From Sinomicrobium sp. (GTDB lineage Bacteria > Bacteroidota > Bacteroidia > Flavobacteriales > Flavobacteriaceae): a stretch of DNA of 64,000 nucleotides. The stretch lies in the NCBI GenBank assembly GCA_029266035.1, contig JAJUFH010000001.1, forward strand, positions 355,511 through 419,510. The letters are read 5' to 3'. This document shows positions 26,720 to 33,949 of the stretch, in pieces. Below the pieces are notes generated by a model. That model was not told the origin of the DNA and did no database searches. It worked only from the letters and a program-made list of their open reading frames with translations. The position numbers and the translations under genes are program-made. Position 1 is the stretch's first letter. Each line of letters starts with the position of its first letter.

Positions 26720-26949
26720 TTTGTAGCCTCAACCGAGCAAATCTCGAAACATTTTATAAAAGATTTGGAACCGTTGGCATACTGTAGCAATACGAATTAA
26801 TTCCCGCTTTAAAGGAAAATGTAATACAAACTGCCCTACCCTGATTTAGAATTTACCCAATCACACCATTCCCCCACCTGTTTTTAGCACAGTAGCTATA
26901 ACACTAGAACACATAAAAAGGAAGAAATAAACGATCTTTAGAGTAAATG

Positions 26950-27038
26950 TATTGCATATCGCAATATGAAATACATCTCATTAAAATATTGTTTTTTAAT
27001 ATTTTAATACTTAATATTGCATATCGCAATATGAAATA
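26950..27038 (+). promoter_or_regulatory. Twin palindromic operators before the HTH/NTase pair
   Basis: TATTGC-ATATC-GCAATA occurs at 26950-26966 and, within a longer palindrome ATATTGC-ATATC-GCAATAT, at 27014-27032. The two copies lie inside a 24-base direct repeat (26950-26973 and 27015-27038) with starts 65 bases apart. Between them is a third inverted repeat, TTAAAATATT/AATATTTTAA (26981-26990, 26998-27007). The second copy ends 8 bases before the start codon, so a bound protein would block expression. This fits autoregulation by the encoded HTH protein. Confidence 0.65.
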
Positions 27039-27040
27039 TT

Positions 27041-27562
27041 ATGCAACAGACTAAAAACAGTTTAAAGCCTCAAGACATTGTAATACTCCTGAAAATAATA
27101 GCTTTGGGTAAGCAATCATGGTTTCATCATACAGTCGCCAAAGAATTAAAAATAAGCCAATCGGAAGTAAGCCAATCATTAAATCGTTCCAAATATGCAG
27201 GATTGATTGATGCTACAAGAAAAAAAGTAAATAAATTGGCACTTAAAGAATTCTTAATGCACGGTGTAGCCTATGCATTTCCACAACAACCAGGTCCCGT
27301 TGTAAGAGGCCTGTTAACAGCACATTCAGCAGAGCCTTTGAATAACATAATCCACGCCAATGACAAATATGTTTGGCCTCATGCTAAAGGTCAGGAAAGA
27401 GGTCAAGCAATAGAACCACTATACCATACAGTTGTTGAAGCTTCTTTGAGGGATAAAGAGCTTTATGAATTACTGACTTTGGTTGATGCTATAAGAGTGG
27501 GAAGAGTTAGAGAAAAAGAAATAGCCAAAAAAGAACTGGAAAAAAGAATGCAAAATGCATAA
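27041..27562 (+). CDS. HTH protein, putative antitoxin/repressor of an NTase pair
   Basis: The 173-residue cytoplasmic protein has a winged-helix-like helix-turn-helix at about 29-57 (HTVAKELKISQSEVSQSLNR followed by SKYAGLI), of MarR/antitoxin character. The remainder (LKEFLMHGVAYAFPQQPGPV..., AIEPLYHTVVEASLRD) is a compact unassigned domain. The last 8 bases overlap the start of the nucleotidyltransferase gene, so translation is coupled. Twin palindromes lie upstream. The layout recalls AbiE-type systems, where a winged-helix antitoxin precedes the nucleotidyltransferase, but I do not recognise AbiEi itself. The unit is AT-richer than its neighbours, which suggests transfer. Confidence 0.7.
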   Translation: MQQTKNSLKPQDIVILLKIIALGKQSWFHHTVAKELKISQSEVSQSLNRSKYAGLIDATRKKVNKLALKEFLMHGVAYAFPQQPGPVVRGLLTAHSAEPLNNIIHANDKYVWPHAKGQERGQAIEPLYHTVVEASLRDKELYELLTLVDAIRVGRVREKEIAKKELEKRMQNA

Positions 27563-28244
27563 CAATGTCATCAATCTTGCATTAGTTGCTCAAGTAGCAG
27601 AAGGGTTAAAAGAACTGAACGAAAAAATGGTCTTTGTTGGTGGAGCCGTAATCAGTTTATATACCGATGACCCCGCAGCGGAGGAAATTCGTCCAACTTC
27701 AGACATTGACATGGCCATCAATTTGGCAAATTATTCTGAATGGGCTCAAATGCAAGAAAGACTTGCGGAACTTGGCTTTTATCCTGACCCCGAAGGACAT
27801 TCCATTTGCTCCTATAAATTCCAAAACATTGCCATTGACATCATGCCAGCAGAAGACAGTAGTATTGGTATTTCAAATTTATGGTACAAACCAGGCTTCA
27901 AATTTATACAACGAGTAGCATTACCTGATGGTGTAACCATAAGCATATTACCTTCTCCTTATTTCCTAGCTACCAAATTAGAAGCCTTTAAAGACCGAGG
28001 TAAAAATGATTTTTATGGCAGCCATGATTTCGAGGACATAATATATTTATTGGATAACAGAACTACAATCGTAAAGGAAATACTAACAAGCGAAGAAAGC
28101 GTACAATTATACATTAAAGAGGAATTAAAAACCATTAAAAACCATCCACAAGCTGATGAAATATTAGCCATGCACATACATCCTTATATTCGTGAAGAAC
28201 GTTTTAAAATGTTAATAGAGAAAATAGAACAGATAATAAATTAA
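27555..28244 (+). CDS. Nucleotidyltransferase, AbiEii/MNT-like, putative toxin
   Basis: The 229-residue protein has the hallmarks of the polymerase-beta-like nucleotidyltransferase fold: GG at 29-30 (FVGGAVISLY), the metal-binding pair D50-I-D52 in TSDIDMAI, and a third aspartate D95 in IAIDIMP. The following segment, ATKLEAFKDRGKNDFYGSHD then FEDIIYLL (K141, D158, E160, D161), resembles the AbiEii/AbiGii toxin family. It overlaps the HTH gene by 8 bases. It could be a toxin that modifies a tRNA or a protein, or a defence component; a housekeeping NTase is less likely given the linked HTH gene and operators. A terminator follows. Confidence 0.75.
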   Translation: MHNNVINLALVAQVAEGLKELNEKMVFVGGAVISLYTDDPAAEEIRPTSDIDMAINLANYSEWAQMQERLAELGFYPDPEGHSICSYKFQNIAIDIMPAEDSSIGISNLWYKPGFKFIQRVALPDGVTISILPSPYFLATKLEAFKDRGKNDFYGSHDFEDIIYLLDNRTTIVKEILTSEESVQLYIKEELKTIKNHPQADEILAMHIHPYIREERFKMLIEKIEQIIN

Positions 28245-28359
28245 TTGACTTAATCGGTTAATCAATACTTAGGGTCCCTAAAAGATGAAATTACGTCCTC
28301 ATATCTTTCTCTATTTCAAGTTTACAATCTCATACTTATTAGATTCTAGGGAATAAGAA

Positions 28360-28390
28360 AAGGGTCTCAATTTCTTGAAACCCTTCTCTT
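28360..28390 (+). terminator. Terminator between the NTase gene and tRNA-Arg
   Basis: AAGGGTCTCAA (28360-28370) pairs with TTGAAACCCTT (28375-28385) with one mismatch, followed by CTCTTTT. With A-rich DNA on the other side it can serve the convergent NTase gene and tRNA-Arg. Confidence 0.6.
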
Positions 28391-28397
28391 TTATAGT

Positions 28398-28467
28398 AGC
28401 CTCGCCAAGAATCGAACTTGGATCTAAAGTTTAGGAAACTTCTATTCTATCCGTTGAACTACGAGGC
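28398..28467 (-). tRNA. tRNA-Arg (anticodon CCT)
   Basis: On the minus strand GCCTCGT pairs with GCGAGGC as the 7-bp acceptor stem. The anticodon stem GAAGT/ACTTT encloses the loop TTCCTAA, giving anticodon CCT, which decodes AGG. The T arm CAAG-TTCGATT-CTTG is regular, and no CCA is encoded. TATATTTG on the minus strand at 28547-28554 is a possible promoter element about 80 bases upstream. The stretch 28468-28771 carries only a small hairpin (GAGCAAC/GTTGCTC, 28512-28529). Confidence 0.88.
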
Positions 28468-28771
28468 CGTAGATGTTGTTTGGCTCAACCCAAACAAAAG
28501 CTAAACTAAAAGAGCAACCTAAGTTGCTCATCGCTGTTATGCCCGGCAAATATACAAATCTCACACAAATTTATACATTCTGTCGATAAAAAACCTTGTT
28601 TAAAAAGAAAAACGGAATAAGCCAAACAAACAGGATTTCCACCTCCTTGTCAGCTTTACTCCGTCTAACTCAAAATTACGAATAATGTGAATCTAACATT
28701 TGTATACTTCCGGTGTTAGCAACTCACAATACCATAAAATGCAATATTTATTTATGCGATTTGGATCGGGT

Positions 28772-29275
28772 TTAGTTGAGATTGAACTTTACACCGGCAG
28801 CGATAACCAACTGATCAAAATCTCCGAGGACATACTTGATCTCTGCAAAGGGCAAAAAGTTCTTTCCTACATTAAAATTAGCTCCAGCACCGAGGTTAAA
28901 ACCTAGTTCTCCGTTGCCATCACCATCACCTCCAAAACCACTTGGCCCATCGTATTTTGCTTTCAGGTGAGCATAGTTTAATCCCGCTATACCGTAAAAC
29001 CCGATATTTTCTTCTTGTACAAAATAGTAGTTTACGTTTCCGTTGATCTCAAATGCATTCAATTTATAACCACCTTCTTTCTTAGGGAAATAAAATCCAA
29101 GATCAGGGGCAATAACCAATTTTTCGAGAACCGGAAATTCTGCGGTAACTCCAATTCCAATGTTTTCGATCTCACTTCCGTACATCAGTTTTCCACCGAT
29201 ACGAGTATCGTTTTGGGCCACTGCAAATTGGCATGTAAGTATCAACAATGCTGCACTAAATAAAAAATTTCTCAT
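28772..29275 (-). CDS. Small outer-membrane beta-barrel protein
   Basis: The 167-residue protein has a signal peptide (MRNFLFSAALLILTCQFAVA) and a predicted eight-stranded barrel (VTAEFPVLEKLVIAPDLGFY, GNVNYYFVQEENIGFYGIAG, FAEIKYVLGDFDQLVIAAGV) ending in KFNLN. It fits the OMP_b-brl porin-like group. A Gly/Asp-rich loop (GPSGFGGDGDGNGELG) sits between strands. It is monocistronic. The function is unknown; it is unlike the barrel at 26011 in sequence. Confidence 0.8.
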   Translation of the reverse strand: MRNFLFSAALLILTCQFAVAQNDTRIGGKLMYGSEIENIGIGVTAEFPVLEKLVIAPDLGFYFPKKEGGYKLNAFEINGNVNYYFVQEENIGFYGIAGLNYAHLKAKYDGPSGFGGDGDGNGELGFNLGAGANFNVGKNFLPFAEIKYVLGDFDQLVIAAGVKFNLN

Positions 29276-29506
29276 ATTAGAATTAAATTAAAGGTTTCGT
29301 TCAAAATTACACAAGTCAATACATATGAAATCCATCCACAAACGATTTTCACACTTCAGCTGTTCTATTAAAAACACCCAAAACTAAACGATGACGGCAA
29401 GACGAGCAATCCTTGAAAACAGGGATTTTTCAAAAAAATATTGACGAGAGGACTAGGGGACGAGAAGAGGTGTCAGCTAATTAAAATACTGCGAAATAAT
29501 CAGCGG

Positions 29507-29599
29507 TTATTGGGTTATTGGGTTATTGGGTTATTGGGTTATTGGGTTATTGGGTTATTGGGTTATTGGGTTATTGGGTTATTGGGTTATTGGGTTATT
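29507..29599. repeat. Octamer minisatellite, 11 copies of TTATTGGG
   Basis: Eleven perfect head-to-tail copies of TTATTGGG run from 29507 to 29594, followed by a partial copy. Any open frame through it is an artefact of the repeat (VIGLLGYW). It lies between the small barrel gene and the tRNA-Asn genes. A degenerate piece of the complementary sequence (CCCAATAA) appears at 38475-38482. Confidence 0.9.
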
Positions 29600-29641
29600 A
29601 AGGCAAATTTACGAACTATTTACTACAAATCGTCTAAACCG

Positions 29642-29732
29642 GAGATCCCTCGACTATGCTCGGAACACCGTCAACTTTCTGTGAGAGAGCTCAATGTCAT
29701 TCAGAACGGAGCAAAGCGAAGTGAAGAATCTC
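29642..29732. repeat. Remnant of a dispersed inverted-repeat element
   Basis: The arm beginning GAGATCCCTCGACTATGCTC (29642) and the arm at 29695-29732 (GTCATTCAGAACGGAGC..., ending GAAGAATCTC) are degenerate inverted copies of one motif. Sequences of this type, with the phrases GTCATTC..GAACGGAGC and GAAGAATCTC, are scattered in many Bacteroidota genomes. A further piece (GGAATGACACCGAAAATGTC) lies at about 29820. No coding function is seen in 29276-29886. Confidence 0.55.
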
Positions 29733-29886
29733 CCCCCCAAGATTAAAGAATTTTCAACAGAACAAAAACACAGAAAACCACTACCAACTAAGAACTACGA
29801 ACTAACCATTAAAAATCGTCGGAATGACACCGAAAATGTCATCCAGAATGCGGCTCCAACCAAAGGAGGAAAGTGCTTTAAACGAC

Positions 29887-29919
29887 AAAAGCAGCTTCTC
29901 TTACCGAAAAACTGCTTTT
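29887..29919 (-). terminator. Terminator downstream of the tRNA-Asn pair
   Basis: AAAAGCAG (29887-29894) pairs with CTGCTTTT (29912-29919). On the minus strand it lies just past the 3' end of the second tRNA-Asn and ends in T residues. Confidence 0.55.
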
Positions 29920-29927
29920 TTTAATCG

Positions 29928-30001
29928 CTCCCCCTCTTGGGCTCGAACCAAGGACCCTCTGATTAACAGTCAGATGCTCTAACCAACTGAGCTAAGGAGG
30001 A
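29928..30001 (-). tRNA. tRNA-Asn (anticodon GTT), distal copy
   Basis: The 74-base gene on the minus strand has acceptor TCCTCCT/AGGGGGA, D arm TAGCTCAGTTGGTTAGAGCA, anticodon loop CTGTTAA (anticodon GTT) and T loop TTCGAGC. No CCA is encoded. It is identical to the copy at 30049-30122 and 47 bases downstream of it, so the two are probably one transcript. Confidence 0.95.
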
Positions 30002-30048
30002 AAATATTTTTACAATATTATAAAAAGAACTTAATGCTTTAAAATCTG

Positions 30049-30122
30049 CTCCCCCTCTTGGGCTCGAACCAAGGACCCTCTGATTAACAGTCAGATGCTC
30101 TAACCAACTGAGCTAAGGAGGA
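30049..30122 (-). tRNA. tRNA-Asn (anticodon GTT), proximal copy
   Basis: This is the second identical 74-base tRNA-Asn gene with anticodon GTT and the same arms as its neighbour. A promoter candidate lies about 60 bases upstream on the minus strand. Confidence 0.95.
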
Positions 30123-30180
30123 AAATATTTTTTACCTGAGGGTTCTGTATCACTGAAGAACACTCTCATTCAGGCGGGTG

Positions 30181-30214
30181 CAAATATATATATTATTTTT
30201 ATTTTTCACATCAA
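30181..30214 (-). promoter_or_regulatory. Candidate promoter of the tRNA-Asn pair
   Basis: On the minus strand TTG (30212-30214) and TATATTTG (30181-30188) are 23 bases apart, at the upper limit of the flavobacterial consensus. The predicted start is about 50 bases before the first tRNA. Confidence 0.4.
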
Positions 30215-30241
30215 ATAAAAATAGATTTTTGCACACAATTC

Positions 30242-31597
30242 TCACTTAAACAATGCTCGGTAAATATCGTTGCCATTGGCAAATAATACCAGAGCTAAGA
30301 GGATAAAGAATCCGGCCATCTGAGCGTATTCCATAAATTTATCACCGGGCTTTCTGCCCGACACCATTTCATACAGAAGGAACATTACGTGCCCTCCGTC
30401 TAATGCGGGAATAGGAAGTAGATTGAGCACCCCCAACATAACTGAAAGTATGGCTGTAATTTCCCAGAAATGCTGCCAACTCCAAGTTTGTGGAAAGAGG
30501 TCGAAAATAGCTTTAAAACCACCTACTCCTTTATAGGCTCCGGTTTCGGGGTTAAAGATCATTTTTAGTTGTTTGCCGTACCCCACTACCCTGTCTTTGC
30601 CGCGTTTGAGGCCTTCAGATATAGATTCGAAAAAGCTGTACTGCACTCTGTTTACCTTATACACTCCAAGCTGTTCGATATTTGAAAGCCCGAGCACAGG
30701 AGCGTATGAAATTCCCATTTTCCCTTCATCAGAAACAGCAATCTCTACTGCTACTTCTTTATCCTCCCTCTTCACTACTGCAGGTACCGTTTGTCCTTTT
30801 AGCTCGCTGATACGCGCAATTACCTGATCGGCATATTTTGTTTCCTGCCCACCTAGACTCAACAGTATATCTCTAGGCTGTAATGCAGCGGCATTGGGCG
30901 AACCTTCTTCCGCACCCATAACTACAAAAGGAATGCGCAGTCCTATCACAGAAGTTCCTTCTCCATTCTCTCTGCTCTTCATCAGTCGATCGATAAAGTC
31001 TACTGGCATATCTATAGTTTTCAACGCCCCATCTCGTTCTATTACAACTTCCTTACTCAGCAAGAAAGCCTCCATAGAACCGTAGAAATCCTCTACCGGT
31101 TTTCCATCTATAGAAACCAGCTTATCTCCCGTGCGAAACCCGGCATCGAGCGATGCACTATTTGTCACCCATATCCCGTCTTTTATATCGCTATTACTGA
31201 TATAGCGATCCCCAAAAGCATAAGCAATACCGATATATATCAGGAACGCTAGTATAAAATTGACAGTAACTCCTCCCAACATAATGATGAGTCGTTGCCA
31301 AGCCGGTTTTGAACGGAATTCCCAGGGCTGTGCCGGTTGTTCCATCTGCTCCTTGTCCATACTTTCATCTATCATCCCTGATATCTTCACATAACCTCCC
31401 AAGGGAAGCCAGCCTATTCCATACACAGTTTCACCTATTTTCTTTTTAAACAGGGCAAACTTCACGTCGAAAAACAGGAAGAATTTTTCCACTCTGGTCC
31501 CAAATAATCTCGCGGGAATAAAATGCCCGAATTCGTGCAAAACTATCAGCAGTGAAAGGCTTAACAAAAACTGGCTCAACTTGATAACTATATCCAT
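30242..31597 (-). CDS. rseP: RseP-type site-2 intramembrane zinc metalloprotease
   Basis: The 451-residue inner-membrane protease cuts transmembrane segments of regulators such as anti-sigma factors. The zinc motif HEFGH (21-25) lies in the first membrane helix and the third ligand is in the LDGGH motif (D400) in a C-terminal helix. Two PDZ-like segments lie between (about 130-190 with DAGFRTGDKLVSIDGKPVED, and 220-290 with NAAALQPRDILLSLGGQE). The start is ATG at 31597. A -7 element TACTTTTG lies 28 bases upstream. Substrates cannot be read from the context. Confidence 0.93.
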   Translation of the reverse strand: MDIVIKLSQFLLSLSLLIVLHEFGHFIPARLFGTRVEKFFLFFDVKFALFKKKIGETVYGIGWLPLGGYVKISGMIDESMDKEQMEQPAQPWEFRSKPAWQRLIIMLGGVTVNFILAFLIYIGIAYAFGDRYISNSDIKDGIWVTNSASLDAGFRTGDKLVSIDGKPVEDFYGSMEAFLLSKEVVIERDGALKTIDMPVDFIDRLMKSRENGEGTSVIGLRIPFVVMGAEEGSPNAAALQPRDILLSLGGQETKYADQVIARISELKGQTVPAVVKREDKEVAVEIAVSDEGKMGISYAPVLGLSNIEQLGVYKVNRVQYSFFESISEGLKRGKDRVVGYGKQLKMIFNPETGAYKGVGGFKAIFDLFPQTWSWQHFWEITAILSVMLGVLNLLPIPALDGGHVMFLLYEMVSGRKPGDKFMEYAQMAGFFILLALVLFANGNDIYRALFK

Positions 31598-31624
31598 CTT
31601 ATCTTTTTAATGGTCTGAAACGCA

Positions 31625-31632
31625 CAAAAGTA
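31625..31632 (-). promoter_or_regulatory. Candidate -7 element of rseP
   Basis: The minus strand reads TACTTTTG, a perfect TAnnTTTG, 28 bases before the rseP start codon. No clear TTG lies at the usual spacing. Confidence 0.35.
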
Positions 31633-31791
31633 ATCTTTTCGTTTTACTTAATAAAACTTATCTCTCCAGCTACATCGCTTTTAAGAATGTTTTAGGAGGC
31701 CTGATGAGGATTTATCCATTTGCAGCATACCGTTATTATTTCCCTAATTAATTTTATAACTTTACCACTTAAAATTTCATATCCGTTTTTA

Positions 31792-32616
31792 ATGGAACAA
31801 TATCATCAACTCCTCCGGCACATCACAGAAAACGGTACGGACAAGCAAGATCGTACCGGAACAGGGACTAGAAGCGTTTTTGGCTATCAGATGCGTTTTG
31901 ACCTCAGTGAGGGCTTCCCTCTGGTAACGACCAAAAAACTGCACTTAAAATCTATTATATACGAGCTGTTGTGGTTTTTGAAAGGAGACACCAATATAAA
32001 ATACTTGCAGGATAACGGTGTCAGGATATGGAACGAATGGGCCGATGAGCACGGCGAACTCGGTCCGGTATACGGACAACAATGGCGCAATTGGAACGGG
32101 GAAGAGATAGACCAAATATCTGATGTTATAGAGACCTTAAAAAAGAACCCAGATAGCCGAAGGATGTTGGTATCAGCTTGGAATCCGAGTGTAATGCCCG
32201 ACACCTCTGTGTCGTTTTCTGAAAACGTAGCCAATGGAAAAGCGGCTCTTCCGCCTTGCCATGCTTTTTTCCAATTTTATGTAGCCAATGGAAAACTGTC
32301 GTGTCAATTGTATCAGCGCAGCGCAGACGTCTTTTTGGGTGTACCCTTCAACATTGCTTCCTACGCACTCTTTACTATGATGATGGCACAGGCTTGCGGA
32401 TATGAGGCAGGCGACTTTATACACACTTTCGGCGACGTACACATTTACAAAAATCACATGGAACAGGTAGCGCTGCAACTGAGTAGAACTCCCAAACCAC
32501 TACCCAAAATGATGCTCAACCCGGAAGTAAAAAATATTTTCGATTTCGATTTCGAAGATTTTACGCTTATCGGATACGACCCTCATCCTCACATTAAGGG
32601 AGTGGTTGCGGTATAA
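31792..32616 (+). CDS. thyA: Thymidylate synthase
   Basis: The 274-residue enzyme methylates dUMP to dTMP with methylene-tetrahydrofolate. The phosphate-binding [12 protein letters not shown], the cofactor region [18 protein letters not shown] and the nucleophile C156 in [12 protein letters not shown] are conserved; the C-terminal IKGVVAV is close to the family ending. I chose ATG at 31792 ([11 protein letters not shown]) because the open frame to 31720 adds 24 unconserved residues. A roughly 10-residue insertion (around SENVANGK) before the active site makes it longer than the E. coli enzyme. It diverges from rseP and converges with the efflux operon. Confidence 0.94.
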   Translation: MEQYHQLLRHITENGTDKQDRTGTGTRSVFGYQMRFDLSEGFPLVTTKKLHLKSIIYELLWFLKGDTNIKYLQDNGVRIWNEWADEHGELGPVYGQQWRNWNGEEIDQISDVIETLKKNPDSRRMLVSAWNPSVMPDTSVSFSENVANGKAALPPCHAFFQFYVANGKLSCQLYQRSADVFLGVPFNIASYALFTMMMAQACGYEAGDFIHTFGDVHIYKNHMEQVALQLSRTPKPLPKMMLNPEVKNIFDFDFEDFTLIGYDPHPHIKGVVAV

Positions 32617-32630
32617 ATATTTGCTTGGAC

Positions 32631-33938
32631 TTATAGCGTGAGCCGTCCTGAAATCGCTTTCAGTGCAATTTCCGAAAGTTTGGCTTGCAATCGAGCTTCA
32701 CTATGGCGCAGTTGGGCATTGATATAATTGAGCTGTGCCGTCCGGAATTCTATGGTAGGTATGGTACCTATTCTGTATTTCTCCATGGTGATTTCTAGGT
32801 TCTCTCTGGCTATGGTCTCATTCCGATATTCCAATTGTATGAGTCCCAGGTTGGTCTGATAGGTTTGATATGCTGTTTCGAGTTGAGCGAGTAAAGCTCT
32901 CTCCTTCTGTGCTATAATCAATTTACTTTGATCTATGGCTATTTTAGCAATCTTCTCATTGCGGTTCTGACTAAAACCGTTGAATACATTCATCCTAACT
33001 CCAAAACCGTAGTTCAAACCCTTAGCGGTAGAAGTACGGGAAAACCCGAGACTGGATTCAGACTCGCTAAAATTATAACCTGCTGTGGCGACTATAGAGG
33101 GATATCGCCTCGCTTTCACCTCTTTGAGTTCCAGTTCTGCAATCTGCTTACCGATTACTTCGGCCAACAACTCTGGGTTGCGTTCGCGAGCCAGCGTTTC
33201 CAATTCGGGTAGAAAGAGTTCTTTATCTACATCTATCTCATCTACCACCTCAAATTCTGTAGAAGTATCTCGCCCTAACAACTCGTTAAGTCTTATCTTG
33301 GTAGTGTTGTACAAGGCTTTCTGTTTCAACTTTTGGGTTTGGTCTGCATTAAAATCGACCCTGGCATTGAGCAATTCCAACTTTGAAGCCTTCCCTATAG
33401 TAAAGCGGTTGTTGGCAAGCTCTACTCTTTGTTCAGAGATCACCAAAGTACTGTCGAGTGCAGTGAGCTGTTGCTGTTGTTTTACGATATCGTAATAAGT
33501 AATAAGCACCTCTCTCACATTGTTTAACACTGCCACTTTCAATTCGGCATCGCCCAGTTTTTCAATTTCCTTTAATTTATCGTGTCGAGCAAACATAGCC
33601 AAGCCGTCGAAGATGGTCCAATCGAGAGCCACTCCATAGGTGAGATTGTTATTTTTGGCATTGGAAGACGACTGTTCAGCTCCGTCGGCGCGAACCTGCT
33701 CCAACTCTTGTATGCTGTTGCTCTTATTGAGTACCAGGTCTACACTGGGCAACATTCCCGCCATTCCGACACTTACTCCCAATTGATCGGCCTTAAAGGC
33801 ATTGTCGGCAAGGCGAATGTCGTAGTTGTTCTCCAGCGCTATGGTCATCGCCTCTTTAGGAGTCAGTACTTCTTGAGCACTGATGGGCAACAACAGCATT
33901 CCGCATATCGCGCATATGGATAAAACAATTTTCTGCAT
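32631..33938 (-). CDS. TolC-family outer-membrane channel of the second RND pump
   Basis: The 435-residue protein has a cleavable signal peptide (MQKIVLSICAICGMLLLPISA) and no lipobox, unlike the outer-membrane factor of the first operon. The TolC pattern of two repeated halves with long helices is present (LTPKEAMTIALENNYDIRLA, KLELLNARVDFNADQTQKLK, PTIEFRTAQLNYINAQLRHS). ATG at 33938 was chosen over an extension to 33995 that lacks signal character. It follows the pump gene by 11 bases. It exports with the adjacent pump; the substrate is unknown. Confidence 0.9.
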   Translation of the reverse strand: MQKIVLSICAICGMLLLPISAQEVLTPKEAMTIALENNYDIRLADNAFKADQLGVSVGMAGMLPSVDLVLNKSNSIQELEQVRADGAEQSSSNAKNNNLTYGVALDWTIFDGLAMFARHDKLKEIEKLGDAELKVAVLNNVREVLITYYDIVKQQQQLTALDSTLVISEQRVELANNRFTIGKASKLELLNARVDFNADQTQKLKQKALYNTTKIRLNELLGRDTSTEFEVVDEIDVDKELFLPELETLARERNPELLAEVIGKQIAELELKEVKARRYPSIVATAGYNFSESESSLGFSRTSTAKGLNYGFGVRMNVFNGFSQNRNEKIAKIAIDQSKLIIAQKERALLAQLETAYQTYQTNLGLIQLEYRNETIARENLEITMEKYRIGTIPTIEFRTAQLNYINAQLRHSEARLQAKLSEIALKAISGRLTL

Positions 33939-33949
33939 AGTATTATTTT

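Noticed and set aside
27555..28244. MNT-HEPN toxin-antitoxin system.
   Set aside because: The NTase side fits, but the partner is an HTH protein without the RxxxxH HEPN motif.
28700..28906. Small plus-strand open frame opposite the end of the barrel gene at 28772.
   Set aside because: It overlaps a well-supported barrel gene on the other strand and shows no family features.
29507..29599. The regular repeat was considered as a CRISPR array.
   Set aside because: The units are 8 bases long with no spacers, and no cas gene is present.
29441..29746. Open frame of about 100 residues through the octamer repeat (LLGYWVIG repeats).
   Set aside because: It exists only because the 8-base repeat contains no stop in any frame. 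There is no signal, family or start context.
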